From Erysipelotrichaceae bacterium (GTDB lineage Bacteria; Bacillota_I; Bacilli_A; Erysipelotrichales; Erysipelotrichaceae), in NCBI GenBank assembly GCA_015058845.1, contig SVBO01000007.1:1-48953 (forward strand): a DNA stretch of 48,953 bases, in the 5' to 3' direction. Below, one piece after another: positions 34,965 to 45,009 of the stretch. How positions within the stretch are numbered: the stretch's first letter is position 1; each line of letters starts with the position of its first letter. The notes under the pieces are model-generated. The model made no database searches and was not told where the DNA came from. It was given only the letters and a program-made list of their open reading frames with translations. Position numbers and translations under genes: made by a program.

Positions 34965-36464
34965 ATGAAGAAGTATGTGCTGGTTCGTATTTTGCGATCA
35001 TTATTTTCACTTGTTGTCGTAACATCATTAGCATTTGCGATGGTTTATACCCTAGTACCACGTATGAGAATCTTTAAGACTGATGGAACTTGGTCAAAGC
35101 TATCTAGTGATAGAGATGCCCAAATGTCATATGAGAATAGTACATATGAAAAGATCGGTTATATCGATTTTATTGAACAAAAGGATATTTGTGCACTGCT
35201 ATATGAGGATAAGTCAGGTACTGGTTATTCTTCATGTATGCAAGCCGGCAATGCAGAAGTAGTTTCTTTTGTGGAAGAATACGAGGCTAAGGGATATACA
35301 AGTGGTGTATATGAGAAGAATGGTCTTGTTTGGATGACTAGAGAGATCCCTCTTGCTTCTCGTATTGTTGACTGGTTCTCTAACATTTTATGGTTAGATG
35401 GTCCAAATCGTATTCAAGATGCGAATAATCCAGACTTAGAACGCGGATATTATTTAGGAGAGACTTCTACTGGTTCTCCAGCTTTAATGTGTTCTGGCTG
35501 TGAATATAAGTACCAAGTATATGTGAATGGTTCATTCCCATTCATTCATCAAAATGTTTTAAATGTTAACTTTGGTACTTCTTATCCAACATATGCTAAT
35601 ACGCCTGTATTAGATGTATTCACTCAATCACAAGGTGAATCTGTTCGTACTGAACAATTAATGCCGAATGGTACAACTCAATCAAGTTCTCTTGATCTAG
35701 AGACTTGTAAGTATAAGTATACATTGGATAATCTAGATGTGAATAAGTTTAATGATAACTATGCAGACTGTACTACAGTTCGTCAAGATCCATCTATGTT
35801 ATCTGTATCCGCAATTATGGGTATTTTATCATTGATTTTATCTTATGGTATTGCGTTACCTGTTGGTAATTTAATGGCTCGTAAGAAAGGTAAGTTAGCT
35901 GATAAGATCGGTATGGCTTATATCATCTTCATCATTGCTGTTCCATTCTTAGCTTATATTTATGCTTTCAAATATGTAGGTAACGTATTCTTTGGCTTGC
36001 CGGATAAATTCCCAAGTTTAGGAGCTCTTAATTGGAAGAGTTATGTATTACCGATCATTTCGTTATCACTACCTTCTATTGGTAGTACCATGATGTGGAT
36101 CCGTCGTTATATGATCGACCAATCTACACAAGACTATGTTAAGTTTGCTAAGTCTAAGGGTCTTTCTCAAAAGGAGATCTTCAACAATCATATTATGCGT
36201 AATGCGATTATTCCAATTGCACAAGGTATTCCATCAAGTATCGTATCTGTAATTTCTGGTGCTCTTATTACAGAAGCTGTATATGCGGTTCCAGGTATGG
36301 GTAAGATGTTACCGGATTCTATCAGTGCATTCAACAACCCGATCGTTATTACATTAACATTCATCTTTACTGGGGTTTCTATCTTTGCATTATTAGCAGG
36401 TGACTTATTGATCACTGTTATTGACCCTCGTATTTCACTAGCAGATAATGGAGGTAGAAAATAA
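34965..36464 (+). CDS. oppB: Oligopeptide ABC transporter permease (OppB/AmiC type) with large extracellular insert
   Basis: A 499-residue permease. The first helix (about 10-31) is followed by an outside domain of about 250 residues containing six cysteines, then five helices (from about residue 283) of the BPD_transp_1 fold. The EAA-type coupling loop is visible as DYVKFAKSKGLSQKEIFNNHIMRN, contacting the ATPases. The 499-residue length equals that of streptococcal AmiC, which has a similar insert. It forms the channel with OppC. AGGAGGTG precedes the ATG; the stop overlaps oppC (TAATG). Confidence 0.92.
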   Translation: MKKYVLVRILRSLFSLVVVTSLAFAMVYTLVPRMRIFKTDGTWSKLSSDRDAQMSYENSTYEKIGYIDFIEQKDICALLYEDKSGTGYSSCMQAGNAEVVSFVEEYEAKGYTSGVYEKNGLVWMTREIPLASRIVDWFSNILWLDGPNRIQDANNPDLERGYYLGETSTGSPALMCSGCEYKYQVYVNGSFPFIHQNVLNVNFGTSYPTYANTPVLDVFTQSQGESVRTEQLMPNGTTQSSSLDLETCKYKYTLDNLDVNKFNDNYADCTTVRQDPSMLSVSAIMGILSLILSYGIALPVGNLMARKKGKLADKIGMAYIIFIIAVPFLAYIYAFKYVGNVFFGLPDKFPSLGALNWKSYVLPIISLSLPSIGSTMMWIRRYMIDQSTQDYVKFAKSKGLSQKEIFNNHIMRNAIIPIAQGIPSSIVSVISGALITEAVYAVPGMGKMLPDSISAFNNPIVITLTFIFTGVSIFALLAGDLLITVIDPRISLADNGGRK

Positions 36465-37381
36465 TGGAAGACAACAAGTTTGAATTCGTCACAATCGATG
36501 CTGAAGCTTCTGAACATATTTCTGCACCAGTGTACTCTTATTGGAAGTCAGTATTACGTACTTTCTTAAAGAGTAAGTTTGCGGTATTTATGTTGATCGT
36601 TGCTATCTTTATTACTGTATTCTCATTAATTCAACCAATGTTCTCTGGATATTCTGCTGCAGATGCTCCATATATCAATGACTTCTCACGTCGTTTCATT
36701 GCACCATGTGCTGAGCATCCATTTGGTACTGACCATATTGGTAACTCATTATTTGATGCTGTATGGGCTGCTTGTGGTACTTCCTTGAAGTTATCTACAG
36801 TAGTTACTGCTATCAATATGGTGATCGGTATTGCTGTAGGAGCTATTTGGGGATATTCAAAGAAAGTGGATATTGTTATGATGGAAGTGTATAACATCTT
36901 TGCTAACATTCCATATACTTTATTCCTGATCATTATGATGTATGTACTAGGACAAGGTACTAAGCAAATGATCTTTGCGATGACTTGTACTGGTTGGTTA
37001 GGTATTGCTTACTTCATTCGTGTTCAAGTTATGATCATTCGTGACCGTGAGTATAACTTAGCTAGTAAGTGCTTAGGTACACCTACTTCACGTATGGTTA
37101 CTAAGAACATCCTTCCATACATGGTATCAGTTATCATGACATTAGTATCTCGTGAGATCCCTGCTGTTATTGGTAACGAGATCACTCTATCTTATTTAAG
37201 TATCGGTCTACCAGCTACAGTAGCTTCTATTGGTAAGATGGTATACACATATACTCCATATATGAATGGGTATCCATATCTATTCTGGATCCCTGTTACA
37301 GTTCTTGGTTTAGTATCCGTTTCTCTATATGTTGTAGGACAAACATTAGCAGATGCTTCTGACCCAAGAACACATAGATAG
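36464..37381 (+). CDS. oppC: Oligopeptide ABC transporter permease (OppC/AmiD type)
   Basis: A 305-residue protein with six helices, an N-terminal OppC_N segment (SVLRTFLKSKFAVFMLIVAI) and the BPD_transp_1 domain. The family motif HPFGTDHIGNSLFDAVW is present, as is the EAA-type loop DREYNLASKCLGTPTSRMVTKNILP. It pairs with OppB to form the peptide channel. The start overlaps the oppB stop by one base, and GGAGGT lies about ten bases upstream. Twelve bases separate it from oppD. Confidence 0.93.
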   Translation: MEDNKFEFVTIDAEASEHISAPVYSYWKSVLRTFLKSKFAVFMLIVAIFITVFSLIQPMFSGYSAADAPYINDFSRRFIAPCAEHPFGTDHIGNSLFDAVWAACGTSLKLSTVVTAINMVIGIAVGAIWGYSKKVDIVMMEVYNIFANIPYTLFLIIMMYVLGQGTKQMIFAMTCTGWLGIAYFIRVQVMIIRDREYNLASKCLGTPTSRMVTKNILPYMVSVIMTLVSREIPAVIGNEITLSYLSIGLPATVASIGKMVYTYTPYMNGYPYLFWIPVTVLGLVSVSLYVVGQTLADASDPRTHR

Positions 37382-37393
37382 GAGGAATTCACA

Positions 37394-38453
37394 ATGAGCG
37401 AAAATAACGTAATTTTATCAGTTAAGGATATTGTTGTTAAGTTCAATGTCCGTGATCGTGTATTAACTGCGATCCGTAAGATCTCTCTTGATCTATATGA
37501 AGGAGAAACATTAGCTATCGTTGGTGAATCTGGTTGTGGTAAGTCAGTTACTACTAAGACATTTACTGGTATGTTAGAGTCTAATGGTTTCATTGAAAGT
37601 GGTTCTATTATGTTTGAAGGTCAAGATCTAACTAAGATCAAGACTGATGCTGAATGGGAAAAGATCCGTGGTGTTAAGATCGCGACTGTATTCCAAGATC
37701 CAATGACATCTTTAAACTCTATTCGTACTATTGGTTCTCAGATCACTGAAGTTATTATCAAACACCAAAAGAAATCTAAAGAAGAAGCGAAGAAGATCGC
37801 TATCGACTTAATGGATCGTGTAGGTATTCCTAATGCGGCAGATCGTTTTGATGAATATCCATTCCAATATTCTGGTGGTATGCGTCAACGTATCGTTATT
37901 GCTATTGCATTAGCATGTCGTCCTAAGATCTTGATCTGTGACGAGCCTACTACTGCATTAGATGTAACTATCCAAGCTCAGATCTTGAAGTTGATCAAAG
38001 ATCTTCAAGTAGAATATGGTTTCACTACTATTTATATTACACATGACCTTGGTGTAGTAGCAAACGTTGCTGACCGTGTAGCAGTAATGTATGCAGGTCA
38101 GATCGTTGAGTATGGTACAAGTGCAGATGTATTCTATGATCCTAGACATCCATACACTTGGGCACTATTATCTTCATTACCACAACTTGGTGAAAAGGGA
38201 GAAGCATTATTCTCTATCACAGGTACTCCACCATCATTATATAATGAGATCAAGGGAGATGCCTTCGCTCCTCGTAGCCAATATGCTATGAAGATCGACT
38301 TTGAGGAAGAACCACCATTCTTCCAAATCAGTCCAACACACTATGCTAAGACTTGGTTACTAGATCCTCGTGCACCAAAGGTAGAACTACCTAAGACGAT
38401 CCGAAATCTACACCAAAAGCTACAACAAATGACAGGAGAAGGAGGCGCATTCC

Positions 38454-38464
<11 letters not shown>
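37394..38464 (+). CDS. oppD: Oligopeptide ABC transporter ATPase (OppD/AmiE type)
   Basis: A 356-residue ATPase: Walker A GESGCGKS, signature YSGGMRQR, Walker [15 protein letters not shown], and the H-loop [10 protein letters not shown]-terminal oligopeptide-HPY domain follows ([13 protein letters not shown]). It powers the importer together with OppF as a heterodimer on the cytoplasmic side. AGGAGGAATT precedes the ATG. The end overlaps oppF by 11 bases. Confidence 0.95.
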
Positions 38465-39392
<928 letters not shown>

Positions 39393-39402
39393 TATGAAAT
39401 AT

Positions 39403-39431
39403 ACGGATATACACTGAAGTATATCCGTTTT
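39403..39431 (+). terminator. opp operon terminator
   Basis: Ten-base stem ACGGATATAC (39403-39412) with GTATATCCGT (39419-39428), 6-base loop, then TTTT. Confidence 0.88.
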
Positions 39432-39440
39432 CATTTTCTC

Positions 39441-39469
39441 TAAAATAAAAGTAGTCATTACTGACTACT
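39441..39469 (-). terminator. Terminator of the small membrane gene (minus)
   Basis: On the minus strand AGTAGTCA and TGACTACT pair around a 4-base loop (39469-39450), followed by TTTTATTTT. The gene's TAG stop lies in the stem. Confidence 0.8.
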
Positions 39470-39833
39470 GATTTAAATATAATTTAGACATGATGAAAGT
39501 AAATACTAAGATCGTAATACCTACTGATAAGATCACATTCTTCTTACCATATCTCTCTGCTTCTTTTTCTCTTAGATACTCTTCAAAAGGCTGATCGAAG
39601 TAAGTAACTTTTCCTAAAAGATTGGCACTGCGACGTAAACTATATTGTAAAGCATCCATACTACCATGAAGACGCATACTGTTCAATACACCTAATAAAG
39701 TCATGAATAGTCCTAGAAATGTATACGTATCTAAGAACATAATAATTCTGTTATCACTACGCATGGACGCTAAAATAGGAACTATTAAAGAGAGTCCTAA
39801 AGCCATACGATATTCTTTACTCTTGAAATCCAT
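39465..39833 (-). CDS. Small membrane protein, DUF3899-like
   Basis: A 122-residue protein with three hydrophobic segments: about residues 10-25, 31-50 and 100-118. Between the second and third is a charged loop with GSMDALQYSLRRS and FEEYLREKEAERYGKKN, reminiscent of the DUF3899 family of small Bacillota membrane proteins. Function unknown. AAGGAG sits 8 bases before the ATG. It is a single-gene unit, convergent with oppF and divergent from the HAD phosphatase. Confidence 0.65.
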   Translation of the reverse strand: MDFKSKEYRMALGLSLIVPILASMRSDNRIIMFLDTYTFLGLFMTLLGVLNSMRLHGSMDALQYSLRRSANLLGKVTYFDQPFEEYLREKEAERYGKKNVILSVGITILVFTFIMSKLYLNQ

Positions 39834-39911
39834 ATCAAAACTCCTTCTATATATTCTATATTATACATGGTATGTCTATAAAAAGATACTACAAGTTTTA
39901 GTTGTTTTTAT

Positions 39912-39940
39912 TTGACACGTTTGGATCTGTATTCTATAAT
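39912..39940 (+). promoter_or_regulatory. Consensus sigma-A promoter
   Basis: TTGACA (39912-39917), exactly 17 bases, TATAAT (39935-39940): a perfect match. It rules out the upstream start of the HAD gene at 39902. Confidence 0.92.
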
Positions 39941-39961
39941 GGGCCTAAAGTGAGGGATATT

Positions 39962-40726
39962 ATGTATAAAACATATTTAATAGATCTAGATGGTACGATG
40001 TATGCGGGTACTAGAAGGATCCCTGGTGCTAAAGAATTCATTGATCATTTGTTGCGTGAGGGGATAGATTTCGTTTTATTTACTAATAATGCTTCTAGAA
40101 CACCAAAACAGGCAAAAGAACATATGGAGAAACTAGGGTTTGAAGGGATCCAAGAAGAACACTTCTTTACTTCGGCTATGGCTGCTGCTATGTATGTGCG
40201 CACATTGAGTGATAAGAATAAAGTCTATGTAGTAGGACAAGAGGGTTTACGACAAGCTCTTAGAGAACAAGGCTTCAAACTTATTGATGAGAGTGAACAG
40301 GCAGACTATGTATTTGTAGGACTTGATCGTAGTGGTACATATAATGTGTATTCAGCAGCAGTTCGTCAATTGGTAGGCGGTGCTACTTTAGTAGGTACGA
40401 ATAATGATCGTTTCTTACTGCAAGAAGATGGTGCATATCTTGGAAATGGTAGTGTAGTAGCTATGTTAGAATATGCTTGTAGTACGCAAAGTATTAAGAT
40501 CGGTAAACCCCATCGTACTATGATAGATATGTATTTACAGTGGAGTCATAAGAATATTGAAGATTGTGCGATCATTGGAGATAATCTGGAAACAGATATT
40601 GCTTGTGGTAATGGTGTGGGTATGGATACTATTTTAGTAGAAACTGGGGTTCATCAAGCATCTGCACAAGAGAAGTTAGGGATCTTTGCTACTAAGGTCT
40701 GTAAGGATCTGTTTGATTTAATTTAG
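39962..40726 (+). CDS. NagD-like HAD-superfamily phosphatase (subclass IIA)
   Basis: A 254-residue HAD hydrolase: motif I DLDGTMYAG near the N-terminus (nucleophile Asp and acid Asp), motif II FTNNASR, motif III lysine in GKPHRTM, and motif IV GDNLETDIACG. The cap lies between motifs II and III, as in NagD/AraL/PGP-type enzymes that dephosphorylate sugar phosphates or nucleotides. The frame is open to 39902, but that lies inside a consensus promoter. ATG 39962, 7 bases after GAGGGA, gives the expected start 8 residues before DLDGT. The leader is only about 15 bases. Confidence 0.9.
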   Translation: MYKTYLIDLDGTMYAGTRRIPGAKEFIDHLLREGIDFVLFTNNASRTPKQAKEHMEKLGFEGIQEEHFFTSAMAAAMYVRTLSDKNKVYVVGQEGLRQALREQGFKLIDESEQADYVFVGLDRSGTYNVYSAAVRQLVGGATLVGTNNDRFLLQEDGAYLGNGSVVAMLEYACSTQSIKIGKPHRTMIDMYLQWSHKNIEDCAIIGDNLETDIACGNGVGMDTILVETGVHQASAQEKLGIFATKVCKDLFDLI

Positions 40727-40788
40727 AAGTTATAGAATGGTCTATCATTCTTCCTCATATAGTAGAGTATAGCTATTGGAGGAGGAGT

Positions 40789-41301
40789 ATGAAGACCATT
40801 TTTCTTTTACTGTATTCGACTTTTAAAGCATTTCTACCATTACCATCTTTAGAAGTCATATTGATCCCACTTATCATCGAAACCCCCTCCTTTGCACTAT
40901 TCTATTCATTAATTGGAGGAATAGGAACTTTTGTAGGAGGTAGTATAGGATATGCTATCGCATATTATCTAGGAAGTAAATGGATGGATCATTTGAGTAG
41001 TCAAGATACTATTCGAAAGGGAATGGAACTTGTTAGTAAACATGGTGTAATAGCTGTGTTTATTGGAGGGATCACACCTATACCAGATTTCCTACTTGCC
41101 TATCTAGCAGGACTTACTAGAATGAATTATTGGCCCTTTGCTATAACGGATGCTTTAGCTAGATTCTTACGTAGTATTCTAGTATCTTATGTGGTGATCT
41201 TATTTGGATATGTGATCGATATGGATAAGTGGGGTAGTATCATTTCCCTGGTAATAATTGTATATTTTGTACTTAAATGGGGATTTACAAAGGAAGAATA
41301 A
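40789..41301 (+). CDS. DedA/VTT-family membrane protein (YqaA-like)
   Basis: A 170-residue membrane protein of the VTT (SNARE-associated/DedA) family: helices at the N-terminus and around residues 35-60, a central amphipathic part, GITPIPDFLLAYLAG (the conserved PXPD re-entrant motif) and NYWPFAITDALARFLRS. Members act in membrane lipid homeostasis, including undecaprenyl-phosphate translocation. The short length and missing helix put it nearer YqaA than the longer UptA type. GGAGGAGG precedes the ATG. It is 62 bases after the HAD gene. Confidence 0.8.
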   Translation: MKTIFLLLYSTFKAFLPLPSLEVILIPLIIETPSFALFYSLIGGIGTFVGGSIGYAIAYYLGSKWMDHLSSQDTIRKGMELVSKHGVIAVFIGGITPIPDFLLAYLAGLTRMNYWPFAITDALARFLRSILVSYVVILFGYVIDMDKWGSIISLVIIVYFVLKWGFTKEE

Positions 41302-41323
41302 GAAAAGCAGAGTATAACTCTGC
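41300..41323. terminator. Bidirectional terminator between the VTT gene and kdpE
   Basis: GCAGAGT (41307-41313) and ACTCTGC (41317-41323) pair around ATA. The minus-strand exit is TTTTCTT, so it mainly ends the ktr-kdpDE operon. Confidence 0.75.
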
Positions 41324-41331
41324 AAGTTTGA

Positions 41332-42024
41332 TCATTCTACACGCATCATACGATATCCTACACCAATATGAGTTTGAATATATTGAGGAGAATTTGGTTC
41401 GGATTCTAGTTTCTTACGCAAGGTTGCCATGAAGACACGCAATGAGGCTACATTGTTTTCCCAATTGCTACCCCAGATCTTTTGTGTAATATAAGTATGC
41501 GTCAATACCTTTCCAATATTACGAGCCATTAAACACAATAACTTATACTCAATAGGCGTTAAATGAAGCTCATTTTCTCCTAAATAAGCACATCCAGCAG
41601 CAAAATCGATCTTAAGATTCCCATTTGTGAAAACAGATTGAAAGCTTGCTTGGATCGAACTTAATCGACGTTGAGTAACACGTAAACGAGCAAGTAATTC
41701 TTCTACAGAAAAAGGCTTAGTAAGATAATCATCTGCTCCATTATCTAACGCCTCTATCTTATCAGAATCCTCACTTCTAGCACTGATCACAATAATCGGT
41801 GTATCTGACCAAGTACGGATCCTTTTAATAACCTCTATTCCATCAAGATCAGGTAGACCAAGATCTAACAAAATAATATCTGGATTATGAGAAGATGCCT
41901 CCATAACAGCACTTTCTCCATTAGGAGCTACAATATATTTATAATCATGTGTTTTCAATGTAGTAGTAATCAAGTTACGAACTGGAGTATCATCCTCTAC
42001 AACCAATATCAATAATTTATTCAT
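41332..42024 (-). CDS. kdpE: KdpE-type response regulator
   Basis: A 230-residue OmpR-family regulator. The receiver has acidic pocket Asp11-Asp12, phosphorylated Asp54 in LLDLGLPDLDG, and Lys103 in YLTKPF. A winged-helix DNA-binding domain follows from about residue 130 (LTPIEYKLLCLMARNIGKVLTH, then VGVGYRM-type ending). It overlaps kdpD by 8 bases, so the pair is translated together. By family it is activated by KdpD at low potassium. Here the neighbours are Ktr/Trk genes rather than kdpFABC, which are not in the window. Confidence 0.92.
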   Translation of the reverse strand: MNKLLILVVEDDTPVRNLITTTLKTHDYKYIVAPNGESAVMEASSHNPDIILLDLGLPDLDGIEVIKRIRTWSDTPIIVISARSEDSDKIEALDNGADDYLTKPFSVEELLARLRVTQRRLSSIQASFQSVFTNGNLKIDFAAGCAYLGENELHLTPIEYKLLCLMARNIGKVLTHTYITQKIWGSNWENNVASLRVFMATLRKKLESEPNSPQYIQTHIGVGYRMMRVE

Positions 42025-43999
42025 TAATATCCACCTCTCCTAACGGTAACGTAAATGTAAAAACACACCCATGTGGCACATTATCACTCAAAGTGATCTC
42101 ACCACCATGTGCATTAATAATAGACTTACAAAGCGCAAGACCAAGCCCTAAACTACGACGACTATCCACGATCTTATTATTTCCAATAAAGAACATTTCG
42201 AAAACTTTAGATTTAGCGTCATCAGGAATACCAGGACCATTATCCATAATACTGATCGAAATCATTTCATCTACCTTTTGTGCTACAATATTGATCACAG
42301 ATCCTGCAGGAGTATACTTTAAAGCATTATCAATAATATTAATAATGACTTGAATGATCATACGCGCATCCATCTTAGCCATGATCAGATCATCTTTATA
42401 CTCGACCAAGATCTCATGACTAGTACGCTTACGATCAATATGACGTAAAGCCTCTTCGATCACCTCTTCGACCAATTGAACAGATATATTGAGATTCATA
42501 CGACCTTCTTCTAATCTAGTAACAGAAAGAAGATTTTCAACTAGATTAATAAGCCATTGAGAATCATCGTAAATATCAGTAAACATTTGTATACGCGTCT
42601 GATCATCTAAAAGTTGATAGTTGGATAAAAGAGTAGTTGCATTTCCCGAGATGGAAGTTAATGGAGTACGTAGATCATGCGAAATAGTACGAAGTAAATT
42701 AGCACGTAATTGCTCATTCTTTGCCGTAACAGCAGCTAATTCTTTCTCCTTAGCATTTCTACTATTCTCGATCGCTAAAGCACATTCACCTAAAATCGAT
42801 ATAATAACACTATTTTCAAATGCTTCTAAAGGCTTATTAGCAATATGGATCCCAATCACACCATATACCTTATGATTGATCTGGATCGGTAAATACAAAC
42901 ATTTCACCTGACTGAAGATCTTACAAGAAGCTCCTGCTCTTTCCTTATGCTTTAATACCCACATAGCAGCATTTTGTTCCTCTTCTAATAAGAATACCTC
43001 ACTCTTAGAAACATCTGAACTATCAAATATATAGCCCTTAGAAAGATTACCCCCCACCTCTAGATAAGCAATAATATCTCGATCCAGTAACTTAATCAAT
43101 TGACTGGCAGTTACATTCAGAATATCATTATCATCCTGAGATCTTTGAAGTAATTGATTTGTATCGAATAAAACCTGTGTACGATAGGCAGCTTGTGCAG
43201 ATAGTTTAGCATGTGCTTTTAACTTCGATGCTAGTGTACCAGTAATGATCGAAGCGATCAACATGATCAAGAAAGTAACTGGATACCCTGAATGATAAGC
43301 TCTAAATGTTAAACGTGGCTCAGTCAAGAAGAAATTAAATAGTAATACACTTAAGAAAGAACTAAGAACGCTACATGCATATCCCTTAGTATATAAAGAT
43401 GTTAATAGTACTCCTAGTAAGTATACAGTGATAATATTAGATTCTCTAAAGCCTATCTTTAAGAAGATCGTACCAATCATGGTAACTATCGCTACAATAG
43501 AAATAGTAATTAAAAGATCTTTAAAAGAAGGAATAATATAGGGAATATACTCTTTCTGATCGATCCTATATGTATTATCTACAGTATCAGGAATAATATA
43601 TATATCTAGATTAGGGGCGATCTTAGTGAGTTTTTCACTTAAAAGAGGTTTGCTCCAAAAATGACGACGTTGTATAGAACTACGACCTAACACGATCTTG
43701 GTAACATTGGATAATCGTGCAAATTCAGCGATCTGATATGAGATATCTTCTCCATATACAGTAGCAATATCCGCTCCCAAAGATTCTGCTAATTGTGTAT
43801 GATATTGTAAACGCTTCTTATCATCATTACTCATTTTCTCAGAAGTAGGGGTTTGTACATATAGAGCAGTTAGAGTACCACCAAAAGCAGTTGCCATTTT
43901 GGCTGCTGTATGTACGATCTTAGCATTAGAAGGAGAAGAGGATAGACACAGTAAAACATGTTCTTTCAGATTATCTCTTGTAGAATCTATAGTATCCAT
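42017..43999 (-). CDS. kdpD: KdpD-like sensor histidine kinase without the N-terminal KdpD domain
   Basis: A 660-residue kinase. Order: universal-stress-protein domain (about 12-130), four close helices of DUF4118 (about 160-260), a GAF-like region (about 270-410), HisKA with the phospho-acceptor His in ISHDLRTPLTSISGN, and an HATPase domain with NIIDNALKYTP and DNGPGIPD. Classical KdpD (about 890 residues) starts with a further Walker-containing domain, which is absent. The USP domain carries SSS (20-22), 20 residues, then LTALY (43-47), close to the SXS-X20-FTAXY c-di-AMP motif of S. aureus KdpD. The frame opens at 44044, but AAAGGAGG supports ATG 43999. Confidence 0.9.
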   Translation of the reverse strand: MDTIDSTRDNLKEHVLLCLSSSPSNAKIVHTAAKMATAFGGTLTALYVQTPTSEKMSNDDKKRLQYHTQLAESLGADIATVYGEDISYQIAEFARLSNVTKIVLGRSSIQRRHFWSKPLLSEKLTKIAPNLDIYIIPDTVDNTYRIDQKEYIPYIIPSFKDLLITISIVAIVTMIGTIFLKIGFRESNIITVYLLGVLLTSLYTKGYACSVLSSFLSVLLFNFFLTEPRLTFRAYHSGYPVTFLIMLIASIITGTLASKLKAHAKLSAQAAYRTQVLFDTNQLLQRSQDDNDILNVTASQLIKLLDRDIIAYLEVGGNLSKGYIFDSSDVSKSEVFLLEEEQNAAMWVLKHKERAGASCKIFSQVKCLYLPIQINHKVYGVIGIHIANKPLEAFENSVIISILGECALAIENSRNAKEKELAAVTAKNEQLRANLLRTISHDLRTPLTSISGNATTLLSNYQLLDDQTRIQMFTDIYDDSQWLINLVENLLSVTRLEEGRMNLNISVQLVEEVIEEALRHIDRKRTSHEILVEYKDDLIMAKMDARMIIQVIINIIDNALKYTPAGSVINIVAQKVDEMISISIMDNGPGIPDDAKSKVFEMFFIGNNKIVDSRRSLGLGLALCKSIINAHGGEITLSDNVPHGCVFTFTLPLGEVDINE

Positions 44000-44058
44000 G
44001 ACGATGCGCCTCCTTTCTTTATATTTTAATATATCATATTTCAAAGAAAAATGAAAAT

Positions 44059-44316
44059 TTAGTTCTTAGAAGATGGATCGTTGGAACTATTATCATATAA
44101 ACAAATACGAACACTTTCATTTTCCTCTTTAAAACGACGAACTTCCTCTAAGATCTCTTCATCTGATAGATCATCGGTAAGTATAACATAAGAAGGTTTC
44201 GTGATCGTATATACTCTTTTCTGATTCATATTTATGAAATGATCCACTCTACGCATTAGAAACCATCCACCAATCCCCATAATAATAAACGTAAATAGTA
44301 ATACGATATCTTCCAT
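44059..44316 (-). CDS. Small membrane protein in the potassium operon
   Basis: An 85-residue protein. One helix (about residues 3-22, VLLFTFIIMGIGGWFLM) is followed by a basic stretch (RRVDHFINMNQKR) and an acidic soluble tail with DDLSDEEILEEVRRFKEENE. The frame opens upstream at 44364, but AAGGAGGTG precedes ATG 44316 at ideal distance. It lies between ktrA and kdpD on the same strand, so it is probably part of the potassium system, as an accessory to the transporter or the sensor. I recognise no family. Confidence 0.7.
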   Translation of the reverse strand: MEDIVLLFTFIIMGIGGWFLMRRVDHFINMNQKRVYTITKPSYVILTDDLSDEEILEEVRRFKEENESVRICLYDNSSNDPSSKN

Positions 44317-44348
44317 TATACTCACCTCCTTATCAGATCCTCTATCCA

Positions 44349-44996
44349 TTAAATATGGAAACACTTCTGTAAAGACTTATATTCTCCCAACACTAACATA
44401 GTATTATCATCTCTTAATACAGTATCGGGTGTAACCTTAACATTCATCTTACTTCCTTGCTTCACAGCTAATATATTTATATTATATTTCTTACGAATAT
44501 CGATCTGACCCACACTTAGTCCGATCCAAGCATGAGGAATCGATACTTCGAAAATAGCATAAGAATCATCTAGATCAATATAATCTAATATATGGTCAGC
44601 GCTATAACGAATAGCAGCCCATTTAGCCACTTGCTTTTCAGGATATACAACTTCATCAGCCCCATTTCGTAATAAGAACTTCTCTTGAACATCTCTCTCC
44701 GCACGAGAAACTACAAATTTAGCCCCTAACTCTTTTAATAGAGAAGTAGTTTCTAAAGAACTTTGGAAATCACTGCCGATCGCTACGATACATACATCAT
44801 AATTATCAACACCTAATGAACTTAAGAATTCCGCATTAGTACTATCTCCAATTTGAGCATTCGTAACATAAGGCAAGATCTCATCGATCCTCTCCTCCCG
44901 ATGATCCACTGCCATCACTTGATGACGAAGAGAACTTAAATGCATGGCGATGTGTTTACCAAATCTACCAAGACCGATCAACAATATAGACTTCAT
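44349..44996 (-). CDS. ktrA: KtrA/TrkA potassium-uptake regulatory subunit
   Basis: A 215-residue protein: RCK_N domain with the Rossmann loop LLIGLGRFGKH (residues about 5-15) and acidic pocket AVDHREER, then an RCK_C domain (about 135-215, VGQIDIRKKYNINILAVKQG). It binds nucleotides (ATP/ADP or NAD), and in several species c-di-AMP through RCK_C, and gates the membrane subunit. Single-RCK length fits KtrA rather than double-length TrkA. It begins 13 bases after ktrB on the same strand. Confidence 0.92.
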   Translation of the reverse strand: MKSILLIGLGRFGKHIAMHLSSLRHQVMAVDHREERIDEILPYVTNAQIGDSTNAEFLSSLGVDNYDVCIVAIGSDFQSSLETTSLLKELGAKFVVSRAERDVQEKFLLRNGADEVVYPEKQVAKWAAIRYSADHILDYIDLDDSYAIFEVSIPHAWIGLSVGQIDIRKKYNINILAVKQGSKMNVKVTPDTVLRDDNTMLVLGEYKSLQKCFHI

Positions 44997-45009
44997 ATAA
45001 TGGTACCTC

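Noticed and set aside
38091-38291. 66-codon plus-strand frame inside oppD
   Set aside because: It lies fully within a well-supported ATPase in another frame and shows low-complexity repeats only.
39902-39961. Upstream start of the HAD phosphatase
   Set aside because: This stretch contains a perfect sigma-A promoter; ATG 39962 has a good ribosome site and gives the normal N-terminus.
42093-42875. Plus-strand frames antisense to kdpD
   Set aside because: Complementary shadows of the HATPase and HisKA domains; no ribosome sites or matches.
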